From: Tubulanus polymorphus
Taxonomy: Eukaryota; Nemertea; Palaeonemertea; Tubulaniformes; Tubulanidae
NCBI RefSeq assembly: GCF_964204645.1
Contig: NC_134026.1
Location: forward strand, 15,454,650 to 15,518,649
Direction: 5' to 3'
DNA: 64,000 nt
Shown here: positions 10,016-21,909 of the stretch, one piece after another
Position numbering within the stretch: position 1 is the stretch's first letter
Layout of the letters: the number at the start of each line of letters is the position of its first letter
Notes under the pieces: model-generated
What the model was told of the DNA's origin: nothing
Seen by the model: only the letters and a program-made list of their open reading frames with translations
Database searches by the model: none
Program-made: the position numbers and the translations under genes

Positions 10016-12180
10016 TAAAACCGTTTTGACAGTTGAACAGGATTCTAACTTCCCTTCGATTTTTATGGCATGTTGCGGCTGCATCAGCTTACACACAATC
10101 GTCGACACAATATTCAGACAAGATCAAGAATATGAACGAGGATGTGCAGAAAACCCGTTATCGCTGCTTGGCAGCTATATTTGATATAAATATCTTAGCT
10201 GGGACATGCTGGAAATCATCAGAATACAATCATAACTGTTTCGTCTTTAACGGGAACGCATTAATGAGGCTTTACAGTCCAAGTAGCGCAGGCTTTCAAT
10301 CGTTCGGCAAAAATATGAAATTCATTTTCAGCATAATGAAAATCGTACATTGACAAATGAACCTGGTCCTCCCAACCAACATTGTCATTGAACATTTGCT
10401 GGTAGATGTAAAACATTAACCACTTAATACATTTACTATTGTATATATCTACCAAGGTTCAAGGCCCATGGGTTTAAAAATATCACTGAGGGGCTAACTG
10501 TTGATAAATGTTTAATTTGAAAATTTTCTTTGATATTTCAATGAAAAAAAAATCAATTTGTTTTTCAATTCGTTATTCATTCCAAGAAATCGAGACAAGT
10601 CGCCTCTTCGCTACCACAGGTAATGAAACTCCCCTCACCAGAGCATTTTCCCAAATTTTAACATATTTTCGTGTTTTCATTTAGGTCTCAGAAAATACTA
10701 AAAATGACAAACCACGTATATTGTTAACACTAAGATCATCAGCTATCAGTTGGTATTGTTTATAATCAGATCGGTGAAATCGGAAATCGATCACCAATAA
10801 TAATTGATCCATTTTTGATCAATTTGTGGATCAATCAATGGATTTTGATCAGATGACTTGTATTCATCCCTTCTTTGCACTTTCTGGCTCATAGTCGTCT
10901 TAAATCATTGATAGCGCATTATCCACACTAAATCTGGACCAGGATGACATTTTATAGCAATAATGTACAGATAAATAAAACTCGGTGAATTCGCCCATAA
11001 ATTGGCAAATTTTCTCACTCGTGCATAAATTCAATTCAATTCAGTTCAGTATTTGAGGCATTGAATAAATGGGCCAACTATGAGTAAAAAGTGAAACTAA
11101 ACTGATGGAGACAATTATGTAACATGGCTACACACCAGCGGTGTAATGACTCACCACACCAGCCACACATATTTGCAACTTGAATATATGTCATGCATGG
11201 TCGGAGAAGGCCATTATTTGCGATGGAAATATACACAAGTGGTAATGAAGAGGTTAATACATCTGTCATTTTATCTGCCAATTGATCATTATATGCCTTT
11301 TTCGTTCACTTTTCAGGATATGGTTAACAGACGAATAAGTATGGACATGATGATGACTGCTGCTAAAGAACAACGAGGGCGCCAATTCATATTTCTTACA
11401 CCACAGGACACAAGGTTAGTGCAGTGTATAAGTAAAATTCGTGCATATAATTTGTGTTCCTTAGATCACGAGCCTACTTTGACACTCACCCCATTGGTTC
11501 ATCCCATTCACTGTAAGGACCCTGTATAGGGGAGTTCTTTGTAAGTAAGGCATATAAATCTGTCTGCTTTTTTAATGAATCAAATTTGGTATCCGGAAAA
11601 GCTGGCATACAATCCCAATGATATCATTCACATCTTGAACTTGATAAAGGTGGGGCCTTGTGCCCCTGAAAGATTCTCCAGTATGAATTGTATACATCGC
11701 TAACTTATGTCTGCAAACTTATGTCTGATTTGGACTTTTGATCATCTCTATCAACAACCACAGCCCTGCCTCTGGCACTACGCTGCCTATCACCCCTTTT
11801 CTACCAGGGCATCTTCTATCCTTCCTCTGGCAGCATTTGGGATTTCCAACTTGATTAGTGGTTGATGGTTTTTTGGCTATGGCCAGCCATCTTTAGAAGG
11901 TGAGTATTTTGAAGCATTTCATAGATTCTATGTTTATTTTTTCGCAGTTACTAGTGATTTTTATTAGCATCGGTTGACGTCCATGTTAAACCATTGATAG
12001 TAAAATGGATTGTAAGTCTGTAGTCGAAGAATAGCTCAGATGCTTCTCATTTTCATGGGAAATTCAAATTGAAATACTGTTCACGTAAAACATTAGACTC
12101 ATCCGAAAATGTTTCAGATGTAATGTTTCTATTCCCTACAAAATAGAGCCAGATTTATGATTAAATTGTCCAAAAAGGTT
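10016..12180. other. No gene recognised
   Basis: Several short frames overlap on both strands (10033-10353 plus, 11078-11281 minus, 11146-11529 plus), but none shows a domain or compositional bias. A TTGATCA-rich stretch is near 10800-10855. GTTGAACAGGATTCTAA at 10035 is shared with the ends of repeat C at 30065, 35112 and 39838, so the repeat C family extends to about 10170. Confidence 0.35.
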
Positions 12181-12182
12181 TT

Positions 12183-12800
12183 TCATGTTAGCTCACTTGT
12201 TATGTCGGAAATTAGGGGCAATCGCATAATGTTTCTGCTTGCAACAGTTTTAGCATCATTTACCCTATTAGTATTGGCCATATACCCACCCACTGTACTG
12301 ATCCAGAAATCGAAATTTTGGTGATTATACGAAAACCCTTGGTATAAAGATGACGTAAGTGATATGAAAAGGGGTATTGTGCCCACAGAGAACTTGTGGC
12401 AAAATATTTTGGTGATAAAAAAGTTAATTCTTATACATATTATGTGTGTGTCACATGACCTAACATAACCTATATAGTTTTTCAGAAAAACTAAAACCCC
12501 TGGTGTATAGATGTCGTAAGTGTCACAAGTTATGTCGGAAATTAGGGGCAATCGCATAATGTATCTGCTTGCAACAGTTATGGCATCATTAACCCTTTCA
12601 GTATTGGCCCTAAACCCACCCACTGTACTGAGCCAGAAATCGAAATTTTTATGATTATGCTAGAACCCTTGGTATAAAGATGATGTAAGTGTTACGAAAG
12701 GGGGTACTGTTCTTATACTAATTATGTGCGTCACATGACCTAATTACCATAATTCATATAGTTTTTCAGAAAAAGCTCCAACAAAATTCGGATATCTTAC
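12183..12800. repeat. Direct duplication with a period of about 337 bp
   Basis: TTATGTCGGAAATTAGGGGC and ATCGCATAATGTWTCTGCTT occur at about 12198 and again at about 12532. The following 250 bp (CCACCCACTGTACTGA, CAGAAATCGAAATTTT, CCTTGGTATAAAGATGA) is also repeated. The copies differ by scattered substitutions, so the duplication is not recent. The reverse frame open across both is explained by the repeat. Confidence 0.7.
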
Positions 12801-14458
12801 CAAATTACTAAACAAAGCCTGCTTTTCAATTCTGCAGTATGTTCCGATGATTATCTGAGAATTTGATGGTAAAATTCCCTTTGATGAAAATATTATGGCT
12901 AATCTGTTTATGAAGGTATTGATGAATACAGATAGCAATGATTTTTTTCATTCAGTAGGTCTAAGGGTACCTTAGGCCTAGTGACATAGATACTTATATG
13001 ATAAGCAATTAGGATTTCATTTCAAGTAAATAACGAAAAAAATTATTTCTCAATCTTTACATAGACTGATTCTAAGTGGAGAATACAACCCAGTTGGCAC
13101 ATCAATGTTGAATCAACATTGATGTCATGTTTCGATATCGTCTGTACATTGATTTTTAAAAGTGAATCGACGTTCATAGTCCAACAAGAAATAAGCGTAT
13201 AAAACAACCAATATCCAACTAGATTTCAACCAAATTATAACCTGATTGTCCGACGTCGTATCAACATGGAATAACAACCATGCCTGAATGATGACTGAAA
13301 TTCTCCAAAAATTTACCGCGACTGCCTTCTTCCTTGCCTCGAATGAACCAAAATGGCCGCGACGTTGTTACATCAATCGATTAACTTTGGTCGATGGTGT
13401 TCGAATCCCGCAATTTGATTGTTGTTTGTAAATAAGATATACTGAATATTTAAGGAAATGAATTCAAAGAATAAAACTTTCAATGTTTTTGGGTATGTAA
13501 TAAAGCATGAAGAAGATGCCTGGAGATTTCCAAATTCCTAGATTTTAAAATTGATAAATATATCTATACTATAATGGGTACAATGTCATTTTTCATATCT
13601 ATTTTGCTTGAAATCTATTCATTGTTTGGTTGTGAAACTTGGCACGCACACAGAGGAATAGATTATCATGGTAAAGATAACAATTTTATTTTGATCCAGG
13701 GTCTAATTTCACCCGAATTTAAATCCCCAAGATCACAGTATATTCAAGAAGTTGGCAGTAGATGACATGTACATATGCGCGTGTATTTTATTATCTGTTA
13801 CTGCAGTGTTGTGTGGGATGTTTGACCCAATTTGCACCCGACGGGCTTAACACAATAATAGAATTCACTGAGCCATTTGTATCCCTTTACAGAGCACTGC
13901 AAACAAGTCACTCTCAGCACAGGGTGAACAAATTTCTAAACAAATATTCATTGTGAGGCATAGTAAGGATCCAGGAATAGAAGGGCATGTCACATTTTCC
14001 AGGCTTCTGGGGGATATGTTGCTTGAGGGGAATGTTGAGAAAGGGGAGAGGAAAAATTGCTTGAATTTTAATTGGAAAGGTTAATTGGGATTTTGTGAGG
14101 CTGGCATTTAGGGAGCCTATCAAAATTTAGGAGGGGGTATATCGGGCCCACAAACAGCATTCGCCCTCGGTACTGGGTGAACAAATCGCAAACATATTTA
14201 CTGTTATAGATCAAGGAATTGAGGGGCACGTCGTGACATTGCTTGATGAGATTGAATTGGAAAGGTCAATCAGGATGTATTATGCTGACATTTATCTAAG
14301 GAGCCGCGCATAATTTTCCAACCTATCTAAGATGTGTATTTTTGCTTATTATTCAGTAAACTATCACCCAAGGCTATCACTCCTGGTACAACTTTTCAAA
14401 ACTTTTAGCCTCATTTTCTTGTAAGATTGAGCAATAAAAAAGGGTTTTTGAAATTTTT
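12801..14458. other. No gene recognised
   Basis: It contains the dispersed segment 13165-13280 (partner 5085-5195). The reverse frame at 13914-14123 and the plus frames at 13574-13956 have no recognisable motif. Confidence 0.35.
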
Positions 14459-14610
14459 AGCCCACTTGGGACCTGGATAAGAAAAATTGGTTCGATCGCC
14501 ACGAGATGGCTGTCCTATGACCTTTTTTGTGCCCAAAAATGTCAGCCTAGGCCCAAATTCTGAGTCCTGTAGCTTCAGCTACTGGTGTGTAATTTCTCAT
14601 TGCAATTTTT
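14459..14610 (+). mobile_element. Repeat B fragment
   Basis: AGCCCACTTGGGAC at the start, then GATGGCTGTCCTATGACC, GTGCCCAAAAATGTCA and TGAGTCCTGTAGCTTC, all with counterparts in the full repeat B. The CCGT tract and tandem core are missing. Confidence 0.7.
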
Positions 14611-14734
14611 TTAAAGGTCGATACTGAACAAAGTCCCACAGAAGCTGAATTAGTAAGAAGGACTAACAGTTTTGTCAAGAAGTCTGTCTTGGTTGATTTA
14701 ATTGTCATGTCTCAAATCATGTGAAATGAAAGCG

Positions 14735-15140
14735 AAGTCTTCATAATGATCTCTTTAATGATCTCTTTAATGATCATAATGATAAAACATTACCAAATAA
14801 AGATAAAGCGGTCAGAAGATGAAACTGTGAAACATTCTATTTACGCAGTAATTAGCAGTCAAAGTTCGGTATTTTTTCGGGAATATATGTTCCATCCAGA
14901 AAATGAATACCTCATTCTGCAGAGATCACATGGGCTCTTTCAGCTTATCACTGCTCTTCAACGGGTAGGCCGCGGCCTGCATGATCACACTTGTGACGTC
15001 ATTGTGAGAAAGCTGTGCTCTGATTGGTTGTTCAGGGAATACCCTCAGCAGCTGGGGTATTCCCAAACAACCAGTTTAGCTGAACAAGAAATTGCACAAG
15101 GGATACACGCCATTTTGACGTCTTGGGTAAGTGAAGTTAA
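14735..15140 (+). repeat. Dispersed repeat R3, copy 1
   Basis: It matches 51583-51935, sharing GGTCAGAAGATGAAACTGTG, GCAGTAATTAGCAGTCA, GAATATATGTTCCATYC, the TATTCCCMAACAACCAGTTT block and GCCATTTTGACGTCTTGGGT. Within each copy an inverted pair CCCTCRGCAGCTGGGGTATTCC / GGGGAATACCC forms a hairpin. Both copies stop at the same GTAAGTGAAGT, which resembles a splice donor. A 135-codon plus frame is open here, but the second copy is broken in that frame, so no protein is claimed. Confidence 0.6.
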
Positions 15141-15867
15141 AATTTTTTGCTGAATATGGTAGAATTATCTAATGTAGTGTAAGAATCCAGTTAAGTATGG
15201 CAATGCTGGGTCCAATGTTGATGGAATTCTGACTTTGATTTATTCCGTCAATGTCTGAAGCACACAAAATTCTTAAAAAAGTAAATTAAACAACCTGACA
15301 ACTGTGGTGTTAGCTGGTGTTTTCTGTCGATTTCTAGCGACAAACCCTCATCTACCTAGGCTAATGATCATCGGAGCTACTTTGCATCGATATCAAAGTA
15401 TGCAGCGTAATTTTTTGTTGCATGTGGTTTATTTTCATCCGCATTTGTGTGCCCTTCTTATAAGTATTAATTAACAAATTCAAATCTCAACTTAATTTAT
15501 TTTGCCTGGGAGACGATCTGCTCTCAACCGCGTATGGGCCTATGTAACCATAAAATGAGTGAAATATTTATTTTTTTCAGGATTCCTGCTTAGGTGAGTT
15601 TTTTTTTTCAGTATTTCTGTCATTTCAATATGGGACGGGGGCAAGTTATTGTGACAGTTGTAGACTTGAATGGGGTTGGGGAGATGAATGAAAATGGCTT
15701 GGCCGGGCGGAAGCGTTTGCCCAAATTTTTCTTAGGTCTAACTAAATTGGTACATTTCGATTGTTTCAGATTTGTCAAATGGATGTTGAATGATACGTAC
15801 AATCCCTATCTACACTAGACAGGTTTCTATTCGTCTATACTACAGCAAACACCACTTTCCTCGGAAT
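15141..15867. other. No gene recognised
   Basis: No repeat partner or domain was seen. The short frames at 15594-15818 are compositionally unremarkable. Confidence 0.35.
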
Positions 15868-17305
15868 AGCTTCGATGCGATTGAAGACAAGACGAAACCT
15901 CCGGCGATGACATGGTCAACTGAGTTAAAATTCTACAAAAAAACTGTTTTTGGCGGGAAAATTCTTATTTCTCGCATTTAAAATTGCAATGACCTCGATT
16001 GGGGGGCGTCATCTCTACGAGTGAATGGGATTAGCTGTTTTTGGGATATACGGGGAATTCCGGCGCTACTAAAATAATTATTGGAAAGCCATAGAATGGC
16101 GTATGTTTCATTGGAATAGGTGCCGTATATGTGCGAATTTCAAATGCTCATTGCTGGTGAGGATGTTATTGTTTTACACATCCGCCATAGGTATTGTTTC
16201 ATTTCAATACCCGGTGATTGTGTTGATTGACATTGAAGTGTAAGCGAACATTCACTTACACGAGGCCTGCACGTGCGCGCGGAGCGCTACACGACACACA
16301 CACAAGCTCGTACAGTACACTACTAGAATTTGTAATTTCTTGTGACCTGAATATATTAAGCAGCAAACTACAAGTATAGGTCGAGGTCTGAATATTATAG
16401 ACATGAATTCCAGGATTTAAAACGATCTAATAGCCGATTTCTTCTGTACCGGTATTTTAACTTCCGCGCCCAACATTGGAAGAGGTTTCGAAGGCCCAAT
16501 ATTCAGCCACCCTGTGATATGTGACATCATGAATATGAATTTTAGGCCATCCCATATTAATGGTCAGTTTACCGTAACCCGACCGACCCGACTTCAAAGG
16601 TACCGAGTGAAAACTTTTTTTCTGAGATTCATTGAAATAAATTTTATTTTTGATAAAACCGACCCCCACTGCCGACGAAGGAGCTACGTATGTTTGAGTA
16701 GGTTTAAGTGTGCATCGTGTGAAAACATGCCTTGACATATGGCCTAATTTAAGTTTTCCAGGAAACTGGCAGTGTTCCAATAAGCTACCATTCATTCTCA
16801 TAGTGACTATATCAAAGCTGGTAACTTTAAAGCGTGCACATATTCAATGTACCGTTTCATTTTTAACACAGAGATGACGCTCTGGACGAAGTTATAATTT
16901 TAGAATAATTCACAAAATCTACGCTATTAGACAAATTTCCCGTGCACAACGTAGATGATTTTTGTGATATTGTTTCCATGTAAAAAAGGTGATAAATTTG
17001 TTGCTTTTTTTTGCCCAAAAATTTTGCAAAAAAAATTTCTACCTACCTACCGACCGTCATCCTGAAAAGTTGAGTCGGTGTTATGGCAAACAGACAATTA
17101 TTTTAGGATGGCTTTATTTGAATATTTTTTTCATATATTGAAACATATTTTTTGAAAATATAAAATAGTTTCCCTGCTGCGCCTACCTGTACCCTACAAA
17201 ATTTTGGACGTGGACCGTAACCAAATGTATATCTTCGGTCTTATTTGACTACAAAGTAATTCTTTAAGAAAGATAAAATACAATATAAACTTGTGGAACT
17301 TTGAA
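15868..17305 (+). repeat. Repeat R1, copy B (lacks the SGNH interior)
   Basis: The left part (15868-16325) and right part (16325-16540, 17105-17300) correspond to the two halves of copy A and are contiguous at 16325. Between about 16541 and 17105 there is about 560 bp that copy A lacks. It begins TTAGGCCATCCC and ends near TTTTAGGATGG, and is probably an independent small insertion. No coding region is retained. Confidence 0.7.
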
Positions 17306-17930
17306 GTCACGAATTAAGAAGATTTCAAGCAATGCCCTTATTCCAAACAACCTCTAGCTTTCAAGGTAAACCACACTTTGCCCATGGGCAATTTATTTTT
17401 ACTTTTAAACAGGTCCTTAAGTATAATTGCTGAAATATTTTATAACGTTACATTATTAACTGTGTTTGTAATGACAAGTAATGTGTTATGATCATGACTT
17501 AAAGTAATGTTTATTATTCATTGAGAGATTTTATTTTGCAATATTTTTGAAAATGTTTCCAATCCCAATACTTTGGATGGGAAAATGGCCGACTGTGGTT
17601 GGGTGACATGTCTTTGAGAGCTCCTGCAATTCAGGAATAATAGTATATTTCCCTGCAGTAATGTAAGTCATAAACTATTCTATCAAAAAGATAGAGATTC
17701 AGGGATTGTTTCAGTGGTATATGGATAAAACTTTTAACTGGATTATGTGGATTTAGCAGTAAATTGTGACATGTTATGGTGAACAGTATATAGTGGAAAT
17801 TTTCAAATTCAAGTGTCAATCTCAAAAGTCTGTGTTTGAGTGTTTCAGTGAACCGTGACTAGTAACTGTGGTGAAAACTTGTGAATATTTGTCTGCGTTT
17901 CCTGGCACTTTGACATTCTCAAAGCCTGTA
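17306..17930. other. A+T-rich leader-like region, no gene
   Basis: No motif was found. It precedes the LINE ORF1-like frame at 17933 on the same strand and could be that element's 5' region (inference). Confidence 0.3.
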
Positions 17931-17932
17931 AC

Positions 17933-18786
17933 ATGTCGAACCAAACGAACTTGAAGGATCTACTGAAGCCGAATGATAATAAACCTAGCGACATAAACAA
18001 AAGAAAAAGTCATAAATCAACCGAAATACAAGCTACAAATAGTGAATTGTGTGAATCAAAAAATGAATCAGAAAACTGTCTTGAATCAACAATAAATGGG
18101 GATTCGATTGATCCTAATACTGAGGTCTTCATGGAAGAAAATTTGGGAGAAAGCAACAATGATTTAAATCCAAAAAAAAGGCTCTCGAGGACCTCCTAAA
18201 AAAAAAACGGAAGGAGTGTAGCTCGACAGTTGGCTCAGATTCATCTGTAGAAAGTAGCCTTTCTTTCTTGTGCAAGTCGGTTGAACTTCTTACATCCAAA
18301 ATGGATAGTCTGTCTAACATATAGTCCGAAATCATAGATCAAATGGAGTTAAAACTAAACAAACATTCCGAAATGATTCAAAATCTTGATTTTAGAACAG
18401 AAGAAAGATTGTATGACCTTGAGCAGAAATTTATTGATAAGGACCGAATTATCAATGACTTAAGGTCGGAAAATGCTAATCTGTCGAGAGACTTCAAAAA
18501 TGAGAATAAGATACTTCATAGTGAAATCACTAAAGCACGTAATCTTGCGGTAGAAAACAACCAATATTCCCGCAGAAATCACATCAGACTATTCGGAGTA
18601 TCGGAGAACACCGACGAAAACTGTACAACAGTAGTCACAGAACTTCTTAATGAAAAATTGTCTCTTGCAAAAGAATTAGTAGCACGTTGCTCACCGCGTG
18701 AATTGATGACCCGCAATAAATTTTTTATGAATTTTGCAGTAAGTTACTTTTCAGTACATTGTGTGAGAGAATGCATGGAAGTATGA
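17933..18786 (+). pseudogene. LINE ORF1-like protein (coiled coil plus RRM-like block), frameshifted
   Basis: The first frame (17933-18199) is hydrophilic, S/N/E-rich and ends in a lysine-rich tract. A frame change falls in the A-run at 18199-18210, an in-frame TAG stands near 18323, and the second frame (18343-18786) continues on the same strand. The second frame has a heptad-like coiled coil (about residues 1-65) followed by NNQYSRRNHIRLFGVSE, the start of the RRM-like domain in the L1/CR1 ORF1 (transposase_22-type) family, an RNA chaperone that coats element RNA. The sequence degenerates after about residue 115 and stops. The 'QYSRRNxIRixGVxE' motif supports the family well. Its ORF2 is not present downstream. 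Confidence 0.65.
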
Positions 18787-20639
18787 ATGAATCTTCTTTC
18801 TTTTTCTAATGTAACACTTTTTTGGGGGTGGTATATCCTACAAGCTATGCTTTTTTATATCTTCCCCTCTGATAAATTATGTCAATTTATACTGAATTTG
18901 TGCAAAAACATGATAATTTATAAATTGTATATTATTTGTTATAAATTGCTATAATTTTCAGAAAATAAATAAATAATAAATAAAGTTTGAATACGTTGGA
19001 CAACCATTTTTAGTCTTCTCCATGAAGTTTTTGCTGTGGCTGTTATTCATCTGCTTTTAAGAGGTATTCATTGGTATGCAGTTTGACACTGGAGTGATTG
19101 GATAGAGCATCAAACATATACCTCAAAAGGAATTACCAGCGAAAAGTTTCAGCTCATGTTGATCTTTGAGAAAATAAGCCCAGAAAACAAGCATATTTTA
19201 GGATCAAGACAGTATTGAATTCTAAATTACATTTCAGCACAAGTAATGACATATATATTTGTTATTCATGTAAATGTAATTGATACGTTTAAAAACACTG
19301 ATCCAGCCCGCCCAGCCAGTCGGGACCTGTTCCGTTTCCCAAACTGGAACTTCCAATTACCTCAATGAAGTCTCAAGGTCCATGGGTCTCTTGTTAATAT
19401 AATCGTTTTTTTCTGTTTTAGTCACCTGAAACTGGGCAGCGATGTCTGTGTGTACCGTATGTCTGATCCAGAGCGTGGCCAAGGAAGAATTATCACAAAT
19501 CAAGACAATGATGATGAAATGGATATGCAGTGAGAACATATATCTTGTATACAATTCAATTCAAATGGATTATGTTTATGTCAATTTCAAGCCAATATCA
19601 CATGAAAGTTTTAATAAAGGATTAACATTCTATTCATTTAAAAGTATATTGATACTCGTCCATAATTTTGTTTGGTGAATAATTAGGCAGCTTCAGGTTA
19701 AGCAGTTATCCGCGATGTTTCAAGGTGCCATTAAATACCCACGTATTGGACGATACCATGTATAGTGACAGGCGATTTATGACCCTAAAATCCATGGAAA
19801 CCCCTTTCTGATTTTGAGGGGATGTATGAGGTCTGTATGTCTGGCTGACTATTCAAATTTCAGGTGCGTTGGAATTTTTGATTGCCAATTGCCTTTTTTC
19901 TACAAAATATTGTTGTTTACTTTAATTTCGTCAAAAAATGTATAGAAAGAAAATAAAACGTTTTTCAGTAAATTGTTGAGCTGCTGTAGTCGCTACGGTT
20001 CCAACGTCACTGAATTTAATTGACCATTCAAAACATTGTGAGATAACATCTTCTATATCTTTTCTTCATTACTATATGTTATATCATACTATCATTCAAA
20101 ACTACAAATGAAATCTACATCCATTAAGGAAAAACGAATGCCCATTTTCAAATAATTCGGTTATAATGTTATGCGTTGATACGTGTATAACCAGGTGACA
20201 CCACCATTATTGGGAAAAATTCTTTTTGCATTATTAAAGAACAGTAACCAAATGTTTCAAAACAGTATTTTTATCGGTAAAGGACCGGAGTGACTGAAAA
20301 GAATGCAACCGAGTTTTTATTAGACCAGCCTATTACTATTCAAATGGAGCGAATTTAAATGACATGGTTTCCAGAGCAAAGGCTCTTTGAATGTGCAACT
20401 GGGCATATCATACAGATCATTCAATAAAGCATTATCCATTCTCCAATCACGACGTAGCTGAATTTTGAAAGATGGCCTCGTTAAAATTTATATGAGCTTT
20501 TTCGCGAATATCTGATTGCAAAAATATTGGTTTTGAAAAGCCAATCAGAAAGCAAAGACTTTATGATTGGCTTAGCCGCAGAAATCAGCATGTGTTCACG
20601 TGAACCCGCCATATCGTCTACTGTTTTACTTCCGGATTT
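18787..20639. other. No gene recognised
   Basis: Ordinary A+T-rich DNA. The overlapping small frames at 19357-19678 carry no motif. Confidence 0.35.
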
Positions 20640-20845
20640 TATTTTAAGATCTAAAATTGTATTTCAAGATCGATTTCTGCGAAGGCTTTTAGTTGATTTT
20701 GTTTTTGGGAGGAATATTTTTATTAGCACTACAGAAAATATCATTGACCATTGTGCAAGGTCTGGGAAAAATTGCTTTTTCTCAAATCGGATAGATGACC
20801 TAGATATGCTAATTAGCCATGTGCTCAAACTAAAAATTCAATCAA
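20640..20845 (+). repeat. Dispersed repeat R2, copy 2
   Basis: Partner of 4545-4750. It is followed by a local direct repeat in which CCAATTCAATTTTRYTTTAT occurs at 20873 and again at 20917. Confidence 0.6.
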
Positions 20846-21481
20846 ATTTTATTCTGCAATAAAATATCAAATCCAATTCAATTTTACTTTATTGAACAAA
20901 TAAAAACATCAAATCCAATTCAATTTTGTTTTATTGAGCAAATTTCTGAAAATTCAATTAAAATCATTAAAATCAATAAGACCAAGGGAAAAGATTTATC
21001 TGAGGTATTTGTTCCTGCTAGATCCAGTCGCTGTCTATGCTACTCTTGTATTCTACGATTGTATTGTGTAAATTATTAGATATTGACTCTGAGCTGGGAG
21101 TGTATTTTGACAAATTTAACCCACAGAATGCATCATCATTTGCCATTTTATGAAAAGCTGACAGGCTGGCCGTTGTATCGGCAGGCTGGCTGTGGAACTA
21201 GCATTTGCACCAGCGGTACATGATTCCATCCATCAGGAACAACAAGGCATTTAAACCTTATATGTACAATCTTTATTGCATCCCGGAATGAAAATGAATA
21301 TCATAACTTTACATAGTCTTTATGTACAGAATCGTGAGTATGATGTTAGGACTAAGTTGTAGACATCATGGCTCACAAACTAACACCTAGTGACATGTTT
21401 GAGAGACATTAATTGATTATTGATGAGCACTGACTAGAGCTAATTACTATGAAAACATATTGAGTAATGTCACATGTTGAT
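20846..21481. other. Host flank of the Polinton, no gene
   Basis: No coding sequence or repeat partner was seen. The last bases form the target duplication described with the Polinton. Confidence 0.4.
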
Positions 21482-21487
21482 TACGAT
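21482..21487. repeat. Polinton target-site duplication, left
   Basis: TACGAT directly abuts AGTAATAGGG. The identical hexamer follows the right end at 50885-50890. Six base pairs is the duplication length known for Mavericks/Polintons. Confidence 0.95.
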
Positions 21488-21676
21488 AGTAATAGGGATA
21501 ATAGGCTTTCAGATCAAAGGTCGAAGGGTCGAGCTTGTAAAAAAATGAAAATAACAATAATTTACAGTTGAATTAGTCGCGCACACTCCTAATTCAACTG
21601 TAAATTATTGTTATTTTCATTTTTTACTCACTCGCCCCTTCAACCTTTAACCTGAAAGCCTATTATCCCTATTACT
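21488..21676. repeat. 189-bp palindrome at the left tip
   Basis: The outer arm begins AGTAATAGGGATAATAGGC and the inner arm ends with its inverse, GCCTATTATCCCTATTACT. The arms pair imperfectly around a spacer of about 12 nt, CGCGCACACT. The perfectly paired tracts are the tips (about 25 bp) and the centre (AACAATAATTTACAGTTGAA and its inverse). The spacer and the arm mismatches have the same orientation at both element ends. Confidence 0.95.
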
Positions 21677-21887
21677 CTTAAAATAATCATGTAAATGAAT
21701 AACATTTAAATTGACAGATTATTCAATATAAAAGTGTGAGCTCTTATAGAATAGATATATAGATATATTTACAACATTATTTCAATATTTATATTTGTAT
21801 GAGTTAGATTTTTAAACATTAAAAGTGTTAGTAAAGTGTGATTGAAATAATACATGATATAAATCATTGAACTTCTAAAATCAATTT
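21488..21887. repeat. Polinton left terminal inverted repeat (400 bp)
   Basis: Its reverse complement is found at 50485-50884 with only about two differences by eye over 400 bp. Its inner boundary (TTCTAAAATCAATTT) lies 22 nt before the first gene. Confidence 0.95.
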
Positions 21888-21909
21888 AGTAAAAAAATAT
21901 GTATAATAA

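Noticed and set aside
10033-11529. Plus-strand frames of 106 and 127 codons
   Set aside because: No motif, no partner copy with the same frame preserved, and overlapping open frames on the other strand indicate chance.
20527-20862. 111-codon frame in repeat R2
   Set aside because: The sister copy at 4545-4750 has no open frame, so selection for a protein is not supported.
21488-21512. Resemblance of the tip TAGGGATAATAGG to the I-SceI homing site
   Set aside because: Only the first nine bases match and the rest differs. No LAGLIDADG protein is encoded.
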